From NCBI GenBank assembly GCA_029204045.2, contig CM055060.1:50089526-50153525 (forward strand): a stretch of 64,000 nt of DNA, written 5' to 3'. The stretch comes from Tillandsia leiboldiana (taxonomy: Eukaryota; Streptophyta; Magnoliopsida; Poales; Bromeliaceae). The notes beneath the pieces are model-generated. The model did not search any database and was not told the DNA's origin. It was given only the letters and a program-made list of their open reading frames with translations. Shown piece after piece: positions 36,750-46,795 of the stretch. The first letter of the stretch is position 1, and each line of letters begins with the position of its first letter. The position numbers were made by a program, and so were the translations under genes.

Positions 36750-36965
36750 AGTACGATCCTCCTTGAACCATTTGTCATAGACATTCTGCTCATGCTGGTG
36801 TTCTGCAGTAGAGTTATATAGAGGCACGATCATTTTGATAGAGAGAGTTTCAAGAACTCATTGTTCATTAAGCAGGTATTACATTTTTCTGTGTCTTATG
36901 TCATAATTCTTTCCGTTTAGCTTGTCATCCCTCGTGAGGTCGGCTATAACATTTTTGGAAGCCAT
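36750..36965 (-). pseudogene. Copia gag, N-terminal third
   Basis: From an ATG at 36963-36965 the minus strand reads MASKNVIADLTRDDKLNGKN followed by further Gag-like sequence with two stops, then STAEQHQHEQNVYDKWFKED up to the insertion point. It joins in frame with the TAWYTILYAM phrase at 26426, across the inserted element. The stops show that this Gag was already dead or decayed later. Confidence 0.85.
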
Positions 36966-38219
36966 TTCACTACGTTCAAAAACAGGTTTGGACATTAGGC
37001 ACATATTTCAAAAAATTAACAAGATTGAAAAAATATCCCCTTCACAACGGGATCGAAAATTTCGCTAGGCTCATAATCATCACCCAGTGTCGGTTCAAAA
37101 TTTACAATCTTATTATTATTTTTATTTAATTTTGAAACTTATTCAAAAAATCGGAACTCATCCATTAAAAAAAAAACATATCTTTAAAATATTTTTAAGA
37201 ACTTATCTTAAAATATTAAAGAATTCATCATCACATAGATAAATGTTTACCACACAAGTATTAATAGTTATATCCACACAAGATATATAAGGTATACAAC
37301 ATATGCATATATAAAAAAAATTATGCTACATAAGCAAAAACATATTTATCATTTAAATCTCACAGGCAAAAAAAAAAAAATTCGCCCCACAAAGGAGTAT
37401 AAAAAAAATTGCTCCACATAGGAGCATAAAAATAAATTGCACCACATAGGAGCATAAAAAAAAACTTTTATTTATTTATTATTATTTAAATTCTTTTTTC
37501 ACAGAGAAAAAAATAATAATAATAAATAAAAAACGGGCCGCGTGTAATCGCGTAGGCCGAGCCGGGCCGGGAGCATCAAGCCAGGCCAAGCCCAGCGACT
37601 GCAGCGGGCGGGGCCCAGCGCCGGCACCTAGAGCAGGTGCCTGAGCTCGCTCGGGCACTGCGAGCCGGGACAGGCCCTGCGCTTGCAGCGCGCGGGGGCT
37701 CGATCCCGCTGGGGCGCTTCGGGCTGGGCCCCTGCGCCCAAAGCGCGGGGGCCCTGAGCCCACTGGCCTGCTTCGGGCCGGGCCCGGCCTGCGCCCGTAG
37801 GGGCGCTGCGGGCTGGGCCCCGAGCCTGCCTGCGAGCTATGTTGGCCGGACCCTGCGCCTGAAGCGCGGGGGGCCCGCGCCTTCTTGGGTGCTGCGGGCC
37901 TAGCCCTGCACTCGAAGCGAGAGGCCGGTCTCTCAATCCTTTTTTTTTATAATAAATAAAAAATATTAACAACATATGTAAAAAAAATTTATTTACAACA
38001 TATGTATATAAAACTAAGTTTCGTGATCAACATAAAAGAATAAAAAACTAAAACTAATTTAGTTTTCCTTCCATCTTTTATTTATTTATTTTAATTCAAT
38101 TTCACATAGAAAAAATGAATGTAAAATTTGTAAAACTAATCTACGAAAAAATATGATCAACGAAATATTTTTTAAATCAAGCAAACACAGGCATGATCTC
38201 AGGCGAAAACAAGCAAATG
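36966..38219 (-). other. Copia 5' leader with short repeats and a GC-rich block
   Basis: AT-rich leader between gag and PBS. At about 37382-37465 a unit of roughly 28 bp (ttgctccacataggagcata) occurs three times. From about 37529 to 37935 the sequence is extremely GC-rich, with repeated words such as cttcgggc, gggccc and gcgcgggg, and it is bordered on both sides by aataaataaaaa. No coding frame on either strand is recognisable. Confidence 0.6.
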
Positions 38220-38231
38220 GCTCTGATACTA
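38220..38231 (-). other. Copia primer binding site
   Basis: Minus strand TAGTATCAGAGC matches the initiator-Met tRNA PBS with one mismatch and lies two bases from the 5' LTR. Confidence 0.8.
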
Positions 38232-38233
38232 AT

Positions 38234-38841
38234 TGTTAGAATTTAGAGGGCAGCGAAAACTTATAAACTGAATAGCCAACGTATCCAGGAACCGAAATCA
38301 AATAAGTTAGCTTGTTTTACTGGCCTTCTTGGATCGTCCTTGTCTTGATGATTCTTGATCTTCCACGAATCTCCTGGTTGCGGATTGGATGCGCAAATCG
38401 GATCGGATGATGTGAAGAGGGCTACCAGAGTTCTCTTCTATGTCCACACTCCAAAATCCCGAGAACGTAGGTGGAAACTCAGAGAGAATGTAGAGAGAGA
38501 ATAAGGAAGAAGAAAATATCTTTTTCTTCTGTTTGTCGTATGTTGTCGCCACCGTATAGAGGAAGGGGTTCTATTTATAGATTATTAGAACCCCTTAAGA
38601 TATTCTCTTTATCACGTAGAGATAAGAGAATATCGGTTAGGATATGGGTTAAGATATATTTCTTAACCAATAAGAAACATATCCTTATCTTTAATCCATA
38701 AGGATAAATCCTATCCTTATCCTTAACCTATAAGGATAAACCCGATCTTATCTTTAACGAAAAAGGATAAATCCTAATCCACATCTTATATAGATTGAGT
38801 CAAAATAGAACCAGCCAATGTGGACACACCACAAGACAACA
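38234..38841 (-). repeat. Copia 5' LTR
   Basis: 608 bp from tgttagaattta to gacaaca, clearly diverged from 19009-19590, including an extra segment near 38585-38600. TATAAATA in minus orientation is at 38572-38579. Confidence 0.9.
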
Positions 38842-38894
38842 ATCTCCCACTTGGCTATATTTGCCTAAAATTAGGTTTATAGGTTCGATATCAT
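38842..38894 (-). other. Second copia PPT and broken second copy
   Basis: After the 5' LTR comes atctcccacttgg, the same PPT sequence that follows the 3' LTR at 19591, and a few more matching bases (tatttgc). This is the 3' end of a second copia core, cut off near 38870. It explains the missing target duplication and implies an LTR-core-LTR-core arrangement. Confidence 0.75.
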
Positions 38895-39100
38895 GAGCCT
38901 ATCACGAAGATGGCCGCACAATCAAATCGGTTGGAGAATCGTCGTCATGTCGTTCGACGCGCGTCTTGGGGAGACGGGTGTTTAGTGAATATGCACGCAC
39001 GACATAGTAACGATCCAATGCCGGATTTGATCGGTCGAGCCTATCACGAAGATGGCCGCACAATCAAATCAACAAAAAAATCACCACTATGTCGTTTGTG
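38895..39100 (+). repeat. 142-bp satellite-like unit plus partial copy
   Basis: gagcctatcacgaagatggc starts at 38895 and again at 39037, a 142-bp step. The same unit is at 51606-51905 in the same orientation. Confidence 0.8.
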
Positions 39101-39669
39101 CCCATACACCGACCCGCCCGCCGTCATCTTGGTGGTGGGATAGTCTTGTGGCCGCCATTGTTGCCACCGTCGAAGAAGGAAGAAGAGGCCATGAGACCTT
39201 CTCGCACATTGTTGTCGCCGTCATGGTCGCCGTCGAAGAAGGAAGAAGAGGCCATCGTTGTCGTCATCGTCACCATCATGGCCGTCGTCGTCGTCACCGT
39301 CGTCGTTACCGTCGTGCATTTACTTTTTTTCTCTTTTTTTTTTTTTAAACATCTCCCCTCCTTATTTTTTCTTTTTTCTGAATCTAATGGCCCAATTTAT
39401 AGTGATTTTAGACCCTCTTCGTTTTGGGAAATAATTCAAAAGATTTCAAAATATAAGACAATGATATATTTTTATTTCTTTTCCCTTTTTTCTTTCTTTT
39501 CTTTTTCCTTTTTTTTTTCTATATCTCATTCCCTTTCTTGACTATGCGTCATCTAGGGCAAGTATCAATCAATTAGCATTTAATTGATTTTATTCGTCCA
39601 TTTCTATACTTCTTTTCTTTCCTTTTTCTTTTTCAATTTTGAATTTCAAATTTTTTTTATCTCAACAAA
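39101..39669 (+). repeat. Low-complexity stretch
   Basis: The block gtcgaagaaggaagaagagg occurs at 39168 and 39233 (about 65-bp step), followed by a GTC-rich run (39255-39320) and then pyrimidine-rich T/C sequence. The open frames across it are repeats, not genes. Confidence 0.6.
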
Positions 39670-39837
39670 ATATAACGGTTCGACCCAAATCAAACTCAAA
39701 TGGGACAAACCGAGCGAAAGCCTAAACCGGCTCAGCTCAAATCAAGTACAAAAGGTTCAAACCAATTCAATTTGAACCCAACCCGAAACAAAGGTTCAAA
39801 CCGAACTACAGGGACGATCCAAATCAAGCAAACCAGC
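39670..39837 (+). repeat. Left arm of a large inverted repeat, outer part
   Basis: Reverse complement of about 45915-46080 (for example taacggttcgacccaaatca against the inverse of tgatttgggtctaaccgtta). It is cut at 39837 by a solo LTR. The last five bases (ccagc) are the target duplication. Confidence 0.75.
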
Positions 39838-40299
39838 TGTGGTGACCCAGATCTCCGCAGGGCTTCTACAGTGCGATTAGCAGCTTCTGGAGGCCTATGT
39901 GGCATGTCGACGGTGTTTCTGCACCAATTTGGACTCAAGTGATGGACTCCGGGTGTATACTGGATCACGTGAGTGATCGGAGGACCCCGTCGGATGTTTT
40001 GATGTGGTTTCGCGCGAAATGGTTATTAAAATTGGACTCAGCGCGAAATTTGAGTAAAGAACACTTCTCCGGAAATTTTCGGCAAATTTTAGAAGAGGAA
40101 TTTGGCAAATCGGACTTCGGATTTGGATTCAGCGCGCGAAAACGGTCAAGATGGACTATTTATTTGTATTTTTCGGAGTCCGGATGCGAAAACACGCATT
40201 TCGAGGATTTTGGTACTGTTCCGGCCGCCGGAGGGGCGCCGGCGGCGGCGGCGGGCGGCGGAGCGCGGCGGCTGGCGGCGGCGGAGGTGCGCGGTCCAC

Positions 40300-40690
40300 C
40301 GCGGAGGCGTGCACCCGGGCGCTGGCCACGTGGCGCCTCCCGGTTGGCGGGTGCAGTGGGCGCGGTCCACGGGATGGCGCGGGTGCACGGTGGACCGGAG
40401 CGGGACACGTGGCGGCTGGTTGTTGGCGGGTCTTGGTGCGCGCGGTCCACGCAGCGGCAGGGTCTGCCTCGGGATGCGTGCCCGGTACGGGGCCGCGGGC
40501 GGCGCGGCCGCGCACGTGGGCGCACGTGGGCGCGGCGTGGGCGCGGTCGGAGGCGTCGTGGGGGCGCCACGTGGCGCCCCGTGGTTGGTCGGGCGCACCG
40601 GTGCACGACCTCTGGTCGCGACACGTGGCGTCCCGTGGTTCGTCGCGGTGCGTGCGCCGGGTGCGGGGAGCAGGAATGGGACGCGTGGCG
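40300..40690 (+). promoter_or_regulatory. Dense G-box/ABRE-like array in solo-LTR U3
   Basis: Motifs such as gccacgtggc (about 40324 and 40566), gacacgtggc (40408 and 40620) and gcacgtgggc (40512 and 40522) alternate with gcggtccac. The array ends about 130 bp before the TATA box at 40811. Confidence 0.6.
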
Positions 40691-40810
40691 GGCCTACGGG
40701 ATTTCGGGCGTGAACAGTAACGGGCCCGGCCCGTTACTGTAGCAGCCCGGAAGTGCCAGCGCCCGAAACTTTGGGCCAAAAGTCCAAAATTCGGATTTTC
40801 GGGCTGGGCC

Positions 40811-40818
40811 TATAAATA
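40811..40818 (+). promoter_or_regulatory. LTR TATA box (TATAAATA)
   Basis: Located in the phrase gggcctataaatagc. The partner family member at 54242 has TATATATA at the same relative place (55117-55124). Confidence 0.6.
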
Positions 40819-43256
40819 GCTGTCTTGTGGGGGAGTTTTGCCCCCTTTCCCGAGCTCCCCTGCCCATGGGCCCTTTAGCAAAGTTGGAGATCTTCATCTT
40901 GCGCATCTTCTGGCGGAGGCCCGGATTTTTTGGAAGCCGCGGCATCGACGACTTCGGCATCGGAGCGCAGTGTGGCGATTTTTCATCGGAGGCCCGTTAT
41001 CGTCGCAGTTTGATCTGAGAGGTCTACCGAGCTACTCCGTCAGTATTTTTGGACGATTTCTGCGGCGTTGGAATCATGAGAGGTACGTCTTCGATTTTCG
41101 TGTTGATCATCTTGCTGGATTCAGAGTTTTTGACACGGTTTTCGAAGCATTTCTAAGCCGCTGTTTTCTGGTGGAGTTTTTGGACAGCGGCCCCTTGCCG
41201 GAATTTTATCTCCGCACCCGAGTGTCGGATCGAGATGAGCCTATACACTTTTTGGATCTACTCGTCGCAAGGATTATCATTGTATTTTTCTGGGATTTTT
41301 TTGAGGCTTGCCCGAAGGTATACTATTCCCCTTTTTATCTGTGTTTGAGTTTACAGTTGTGTGGTTGTGAGTGTTTGCGCACCTGTACTGTGGAATTTGT
41401 AACTCGGCCTACGGGGCTCGGATTTGGGCGTGCAGGTACCCATTTCGAAGGTCTCGACGAGACGCTCGCTGTGATATTTTTATTGGAATTTTTGGAGTTC
41501 GTTTTACAGGTGAAAATTTTGCATTAAGGGGACTGTTCCCAGCAGATTTGTGATGCTTGGATTTTATGGAATTAAGTGTAACTTTGGGTTGTGTTTTTGT
41601 ACCCAGGAGGTATTGATCACTGTTCCTGTATTGTTGGATTGGTGGGTGTGTAGAGATATCTGTTTCTGGACTTTCTCAGCTGTGCGACTCCGGACAGTTA
41701 GCATTTTCAGGTGGGTGGCCTTGTCTTCACGACCTATGGACTGTGCATTAATTCTATCTGTGTAGGGACTTGCATGTTATAGATGTGTTTTATATAGCAT
41801 GCTAGATTATAGGAATTGATGTTCCTGATGTTGATAGATCATCATGTATTTATTGTCCTTCCCTACAAGCTGTTGATTATTGTTATCTTGGAATTTGACC
41901 TAGCACCCCTGTCATATGATTGCATGTGTAACCAGACTGGTAGAAAACCCTCACTTGGGCTAGGGTTATTTCTGCTTTAGACATCCACACTTCTATCTTT
42001 CCTGGACATAGTGTTCTTCCTCGCCCGGGTAGTGGGCCGAGTGGTCAGGAGTTATCTTTTAGTGTGGGGTGCATGTTACACTCGTGCTTGGGAGCAGAGT
42101 GGCGTCTGGTAGATGTAGTTGGTTGTTCATCTGTAGCGGGAGCCGTTTGGGTAGACGGCGGTCCCGAGATGTTTTATTTTTCTTGTTTTATCTGTCGCCG
42201 CTGTGCTAGTGGCAGCGGTAGATCAGTGTTAGCAGAACCTTAAACCCAGAACCTTTTTGGACACACATATGATTTTTGTCAACCAAATATTTTCTTCCAA
42301 GCATCGTAGGGTCGCCTGAGTCTGTTCCTGTTTGATTGGACGAAGGCATTAGCCCTTCGAGGCTTAGATATAAAACTTGGTTTCAACTGTTTTCCTAAGC
42401 AGAACTAAAAATCATTAAATATGGATTTCTTACAGATCGGATGGCTTCAGTAAGAAATGTCACAGTTTTTCCTATAAATTAACCACCGAGATGATTCGAG
42501 TGGTCTGGGTTCTAAGGTCTGCCTTTTCTTGGGACGAGAACAACGAGAGGCTATGCCTAGAGCCTGTTCTTGTTTGATTTGGGTTGTAGGTTCTAGTCTT
42601 TCGGTGTTCCCGGACCCTTCATTGGGTCAGTGGTTGAGATGTTCGGCCTGTTTGGCCTGTTGAGTCAGCTGTTCGCAGTGGATGCGATGTCGGCCTGTTG
42701 AGGCAATTGTTCGCAGTAGATGCGACGTTTGGCCTGTTTGGCCTGTTGAGACAGTTTCTCGCAGTGGATGCGACTTGGTGCCATGAGTTGGCAGAGTGTG
42801 ATCTAGAGGTTGTTTCTCTGATTTAGTGGTGGAGGTGGTTCTCCCACTTAGCCTTGAGGATCTTGGGGTTCTGGCAGATCGAGTCGTGGAGGTTTCCCGA
42901 CTCAGCCATGGTCGTGCATTTATCAGATTGAGTCGTTGAGGGTTCTCCGACATAGCTGTGAGAGTGTGTTGGGCTATTCCTGTTCGAGTCGAGGTTCTTT
43001 TTCCGACTGAGTTGTGCTTTGAGCTTGGAGTTACCGATCTGTTTGATCGTGGATCATAGCCTGCATGAGCCACATTTGAGCTTGACAGAGATACTTGAGA
43101 TGGGTTACTTTTTACTCGAGCGGGTCGCTCCCCTCGAGTGCCACTCCGGAGTAGGCGAGACCGGGTTGTTATACCGGCGTGAGATTGAGCTTTTCTATCG
43201 CGACTTGTCGTTGCATTTGTCCCTCTGGCTGTGCTGGTGTTGGCAGTCATGGACGC

Positions 43257-43379
43257 CCTACGTAAGTCCGCTCCTCCGGGACGTAACGGCAGTAGATCCT
43301 ACGTAAGTCCGCTCCTCCGGGACGTAACGGCAGTAGATCCTACGTAAGTCCGCTCCTCAGGGACGTAACGGCAGTAGGT
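43257..43379 (+). repeat. 41-bp tandem repeat, three copies
   Basis: The unit starts cctacgtaagtccgctcctc and ends ggcagtagat. The related solo LTR carries four copies (57566-57729). Confidence 0.92.
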
Positions 43380-44136
43380 TGGCGCAGGCTTGACTGGACC
43401 CGAGGAGGCAGTCAGTTCAGATTGAGTGATCAGAGATGAGAGTTAGTTGTGGCATCATGTTCTTTCTGTCCCACTCCTTGAGCATCTAGATAGAGGCATA
43501 GTAGCTGTAGAGTTTACTTTTCCCAGCTTTCCTTACAGCACTGCTTTTGTACTTTATGCCTCTAGTGGACTTAGTGGGCAGACCGTCGGGCTTGTTGGCG
43601 GCACCCACTGAGAACTACTTGGGACGTAGTTCTCACACCCGTCGTGGTGTCTTTTCCCACAGGAACTTCTACTCCGGTTCCTGTTGTTCCTGTTGCTGAT
43701 CCTTCTGACCGAGGCGAGGGAGTCGCGAGCTAGTTCCCTACCCGTCGTTGGAGTGTAGCGGTACCCCTTCAGAGGAGAGCTTCAGTAGATTAGTTATTTT
43801 ATTTTCCTCCTTTGAGAGACTGTTGTAGTGAGGATTGTTATGTATTGAGAGCCTGTACACTGATGTATTTATTGGAGATACCTCCCGGTTGAGTTCTGAG
43901 TTTGTATATGAGGATTCTGCAAGATTATCATTTTGGGAGACGGACATTGTTGTGTTATTTCCAGTTGTACAGTGATTGATTTAGTTATACAGCAGATTTT
44001 CATTTATAGCTCTGATATCTGTTTAGCTGTAGTACTTTTCTTGCAGGTAGGACGCTTCACCTATGCGGGTTTGGCATAGGTGGCGGATCTGTTGGCGAGC
44101 CGGGTCGCAGTTTCGACCCCGGGGCGTGACACCAGC

Positions 44137-44440
44137 TCCACCCGAACTGAAACAAATAAAGAATTCAAACCGAGCTAACTCCAAATGAATCTGCTGAGTC
44201 AACTTAATCGACTCACAAACCAAATCCAAACGACCGAAAAGTCATTAAACTAAACCCAAGTTCAAATGACCGAAAAGTCATTAAACTAAACCCAAAGTCA
44301 AACGACCGAAAAGTCATTAAACTAAACCCAAGTTCAAACGACCGAAAAGTCATTAAACTAAACCCAAAGTTAAACGACCGAAAAGTCATTAAACTAAACC
44401 CAAATCCAAACGACCAAAAAGTCATTAAACTAAACCAGCC
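44137..44440 (+). repeat. Left arm of the inverted repeat, inner part with 36-bp minisatellite
   Basis: Continuation of the arm interrupted at 39837. The unit gaccgaaaagtcattaaact... (36 bp) repeats about six times at 44229-44435. Since 36 is a multiple of three, it gives the artificial 12-residue protein repeat MTFRSFGFGFSL on the minus strand. Confidence 0.85.
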
Positions 44441-45559
44441 AAAATGATCATATTTGAAATCAGGTTTATAGGTTCATGATATCGAGCCTAAAATAGGTTT
44501 TCTCACAACGGGGACCCCCTTTTTTTTTTTGTTTTTTTCTGTTTTTTTTTGCTTTCTTTTTTTGCTTTTTTTTTTTTTTTCAAGGGATCAACTTCAACCC
44601 ATATGAGAGTAAATGTATGTCCTCGAGGAGAGAATTGATGCATCCAAAATAAAGGTGGGTTGATTGGCCCATTCTATTTGTTCCACACATGACAAATAGC
44701 TAAGAAGCAATCATGGGATGCAAAAGATAAAGGACCAGAATTACTTATGGAAGTCGTTCTGCCCCCTGACGGCTTAAGTGGCAAGTTGGTAATATTCTTC
44801 ATACTGGTACCGAATAGGGAAGAGAATGAGCTAATGTCTCCGGAATGACGAAGGATTGATTGCCCTCGAAGAATAGCCGAAAAGTGACCTTCAAAACGGG
44901 AAGACCAGAATTGTCAACATGAATTGTCCTGTCCCCTAACAGCTTGAGCAATAGGTCAAGCCATGATAGACGCTCGAATGTTTTTTGTGGTGGTGCCAAA
45001 TTGGAGAAGAACCGGCATACTTCATCTCGATCTCCACCAAAGTAGAGGAGGTGGTATTGTTGGATGCCATTGCTCCTCTTGGATAAAGCAAGAGCTATCA
45101 GCCAAACATTTATATATAGGTCTCTTATCAGCATTATTAGATTTGGTCTCAAAGATGGAAGGTGAAGCCAGGTCCCACCGGGCGTGCCATTTTGTCTGCC
45201 GCCACGAACGAACCGACCCGCTATAAGTGGTCATTCATGATACAGATCGAGTTTGTTTGGGGTTTTTTTATATTTGAAATTAGGTTTATAGGTTCATGGC
45301 TTCCAGCAAACTCAAGAATCTGTTGTTAATTACCCCACACTTGCAGTGTTAAAGGACCCTCGATTAAGAGACCAAAATGAATGCTGATGATGAAAGAGAC
45401 CATAATATAAAGTGAACTTTTATTGATATGACTTTCAAGTACATGGCTTAAGCGGGGGCATACCCCCACTGTACATGAGTGAAATGCCCGATTTATAAAC
45501 TTGGTGGCCCTTCAAAAGTGGGTGGCAGTCGAACGGGGTTGAGTTTGATATGATTTGGA
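44441..45559. other. Spacer between inverted-repeat arms; unrecognised open frame
   Basis: The phrase aggtttataggttcatg occurs at 44463 and 45283 in direct orientation. The middle (44590-45240) has a complex, non-repetitive composition. On the minus strand, 44799-45152 is open for 117 codons and contains LSWLDLLLKLLGDR and SGLPVLKVTFRLFFEG. I do not recognise the family. Similar phrases (gaccagaatt then a cctgaca-like word) occur near 44729 and 44904, hinting at an internal duplication. A captured gene fragment is possible but unproven. Confidence 0.4.
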
Positions 45560-46090
45560 TTGTTTGGGTTGTTTAGTTTAATGACTTTTTGGTCGTTCGG
45601 ATTTGGGTTTAGTTTAATGACTTTTCGGTCGTTTGGATTTGGGTGTAGTTTAATGACTTTTCGGTCGTTTGGATTTGGGTTGAGTTTTATGACCTTTCGG
45701 TCGTTTGGATTTGGGCTTAGTTTAATGACTTTTCGGTCGTTTGGATTTGGGTTGAGTTTTATGACTTTTCGATCGTTTGGATTTGGGTTTAGTTTAATGA
45801 CTTTTCGGTCGTTTAGATTAGGCTTGTGAGTCGATTAAGTTGACTCAGCCGATTCATTTGAAGTCAGCTCGGTTTGAACACTTGATTTGTTTCAGTTCAG
45901 GCGGAGCTGATTTGCTTGCTTTGGATCATCCTTGAAGTTCGGTTTGAACCTTTGTTCAGGTTGGGTTCAAATTGGATTGGCTAGAACCTTTTGTATTTGA
46001 TTTGAGCTAAGCCGGTTTAGGCTTTCGCTTGATTTGTCCCTTTTGAGCTTGATTTGGGTCTAACCGTTATAATTTGGTTCAGAACCCTTT
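45560..46090 (-). repeat. Right arm of the inverted repeat
   Basis: The inverse of 44440-44137 joined to 39832-39670. The 36-bp unit in inverse form (tttaatgacttttcggtcgt) repeats about seven times at 45578-45825, followed by ctcggtttgaacacttgatt and the ttcaggcggagctgatttgc stretch that mirrors the left arm. Confidence 0.8.
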
Positions 46091-46795
46091 GAGACATGGT
46101 TTAGGTCGAACCTTTATGACTTAGTTCTAGACCCTTTGAATTCGATTTGGGTCGGGCCCTTATAGTTCGGCTCAACTTGGACCCTTTCATAATTCGGTAT
46201 GGTTCGGATCATAATCTTATGGTTTGGTTCGAGATCCGTTTGAGTTTGATTCAGGTTGAACCACCTTGGGGTTCGGTTCAACTTAGAATCCCTTTGCATT
46301 TGGTTTGGATCAAACTCTTGTGATTTGGTTCGAAATCCGTTTGAGTTTGATTTGAATCGCCCTCTTTGCGGCTTGGTTTAGAACTCTTTGATTTCGATTT
46401 GGGGTCAAGCTGATTCATGGTCCGATTCAAGTTGCTGAACCGACATATAGTTCCGTCCAGATTCGATTTAGGTTGAATCGGCTTATGGTTTGATCCGGCT
46501 TGGCTTGATCCTCTTGCGGTTCAGTTCAGGTTGAACCAGTTTGTAGTTCAAGTTGAACTCTTTATGATTCGGTCTAAGTCGAACCAGCTTGTGGTTCAGT
46601 TCGAGTCGAACAGGCTTGCAATTTGGACCTCACGTAGTCAGTTCGAGTCAAACTGGTTTGTAGTTCAGTTCGGCGCAGCTTGGACCTTCTGTGGTTTTGT
46701 TTAGGTTGTACCAACTTCGATTCAAGTTTAAATCCATTGTGGCTCGGTTTAGGTCAAACTGGCTTGTAGTTCTATCCGACTTGGCTTGATCCTCT
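46091..46795 (+). repeat. Degenerate GAACC-rich tandem repeats
   Basis: Irregular repeats of words such as ggttcggttcaagttgaacc, cttgtggttcagtt and tcggcttggacct with a spacing near 40-60 bp. No gene is seen. The block resumes after the solo LTR at 50190. Confidence 0.65.

Larger units (their letters stand above)
19009..38841 (-). mobile_element. Decayed Ty1/copia retrotransposon, interrupted twice
   Basis: LTRs of 582 bp (19009-19590) and 608 bp (38234-38841), both TGTTG...CAACA, enclose a minus-strand copia body in the canonical order gag, protease, integrase, RT, RNase H, read from right to left. A PPT adjoins the left (3') LTR and an initiator-Met PBS adjoins the right (5') LTR. The body is split by a solo LTR (23029-25258) and by a complete gag-only element (26427-36749), both with exact 5-bp target duplications, so the copia copy is older than both. 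Many stops and frameshifts show that it is dead. Confidence 0.92.
39838..44131 (+). repeat. Solo LTR in the inverted-repeat arm
   Basis: 4294 bp from tgtggtgaccc to ggggcgtgaca, with the perfect duplication ccagc (39833-39837, 44132-44136). CACGTG-rich U3 lies at about 40300-40690, TATAAATA at 40811-40818, a block conserved among LTRs at 41897-41988, and three 41-bp units at 43257-43379. From about 41703 to the end it is nearly identical to the solo LTR at 54242-58484, but the left part is diverged. GC-rich open frames (to 281 codons) have no domain. Confidence 0.93.

Noticed and set aside
39052..39541. 150-codon frame with Val/His-rich repeats
   Set aside because: Produced by GTC/GAA trinucleotide-like repeats and pyrimidine-rich DNA.
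44229..44435. CRISPR-like look of regularly spaced 36-bp repeats
   Set aside because: The units are contiguous with no variable spacers, in a plant genome context. It is a minisatellite.
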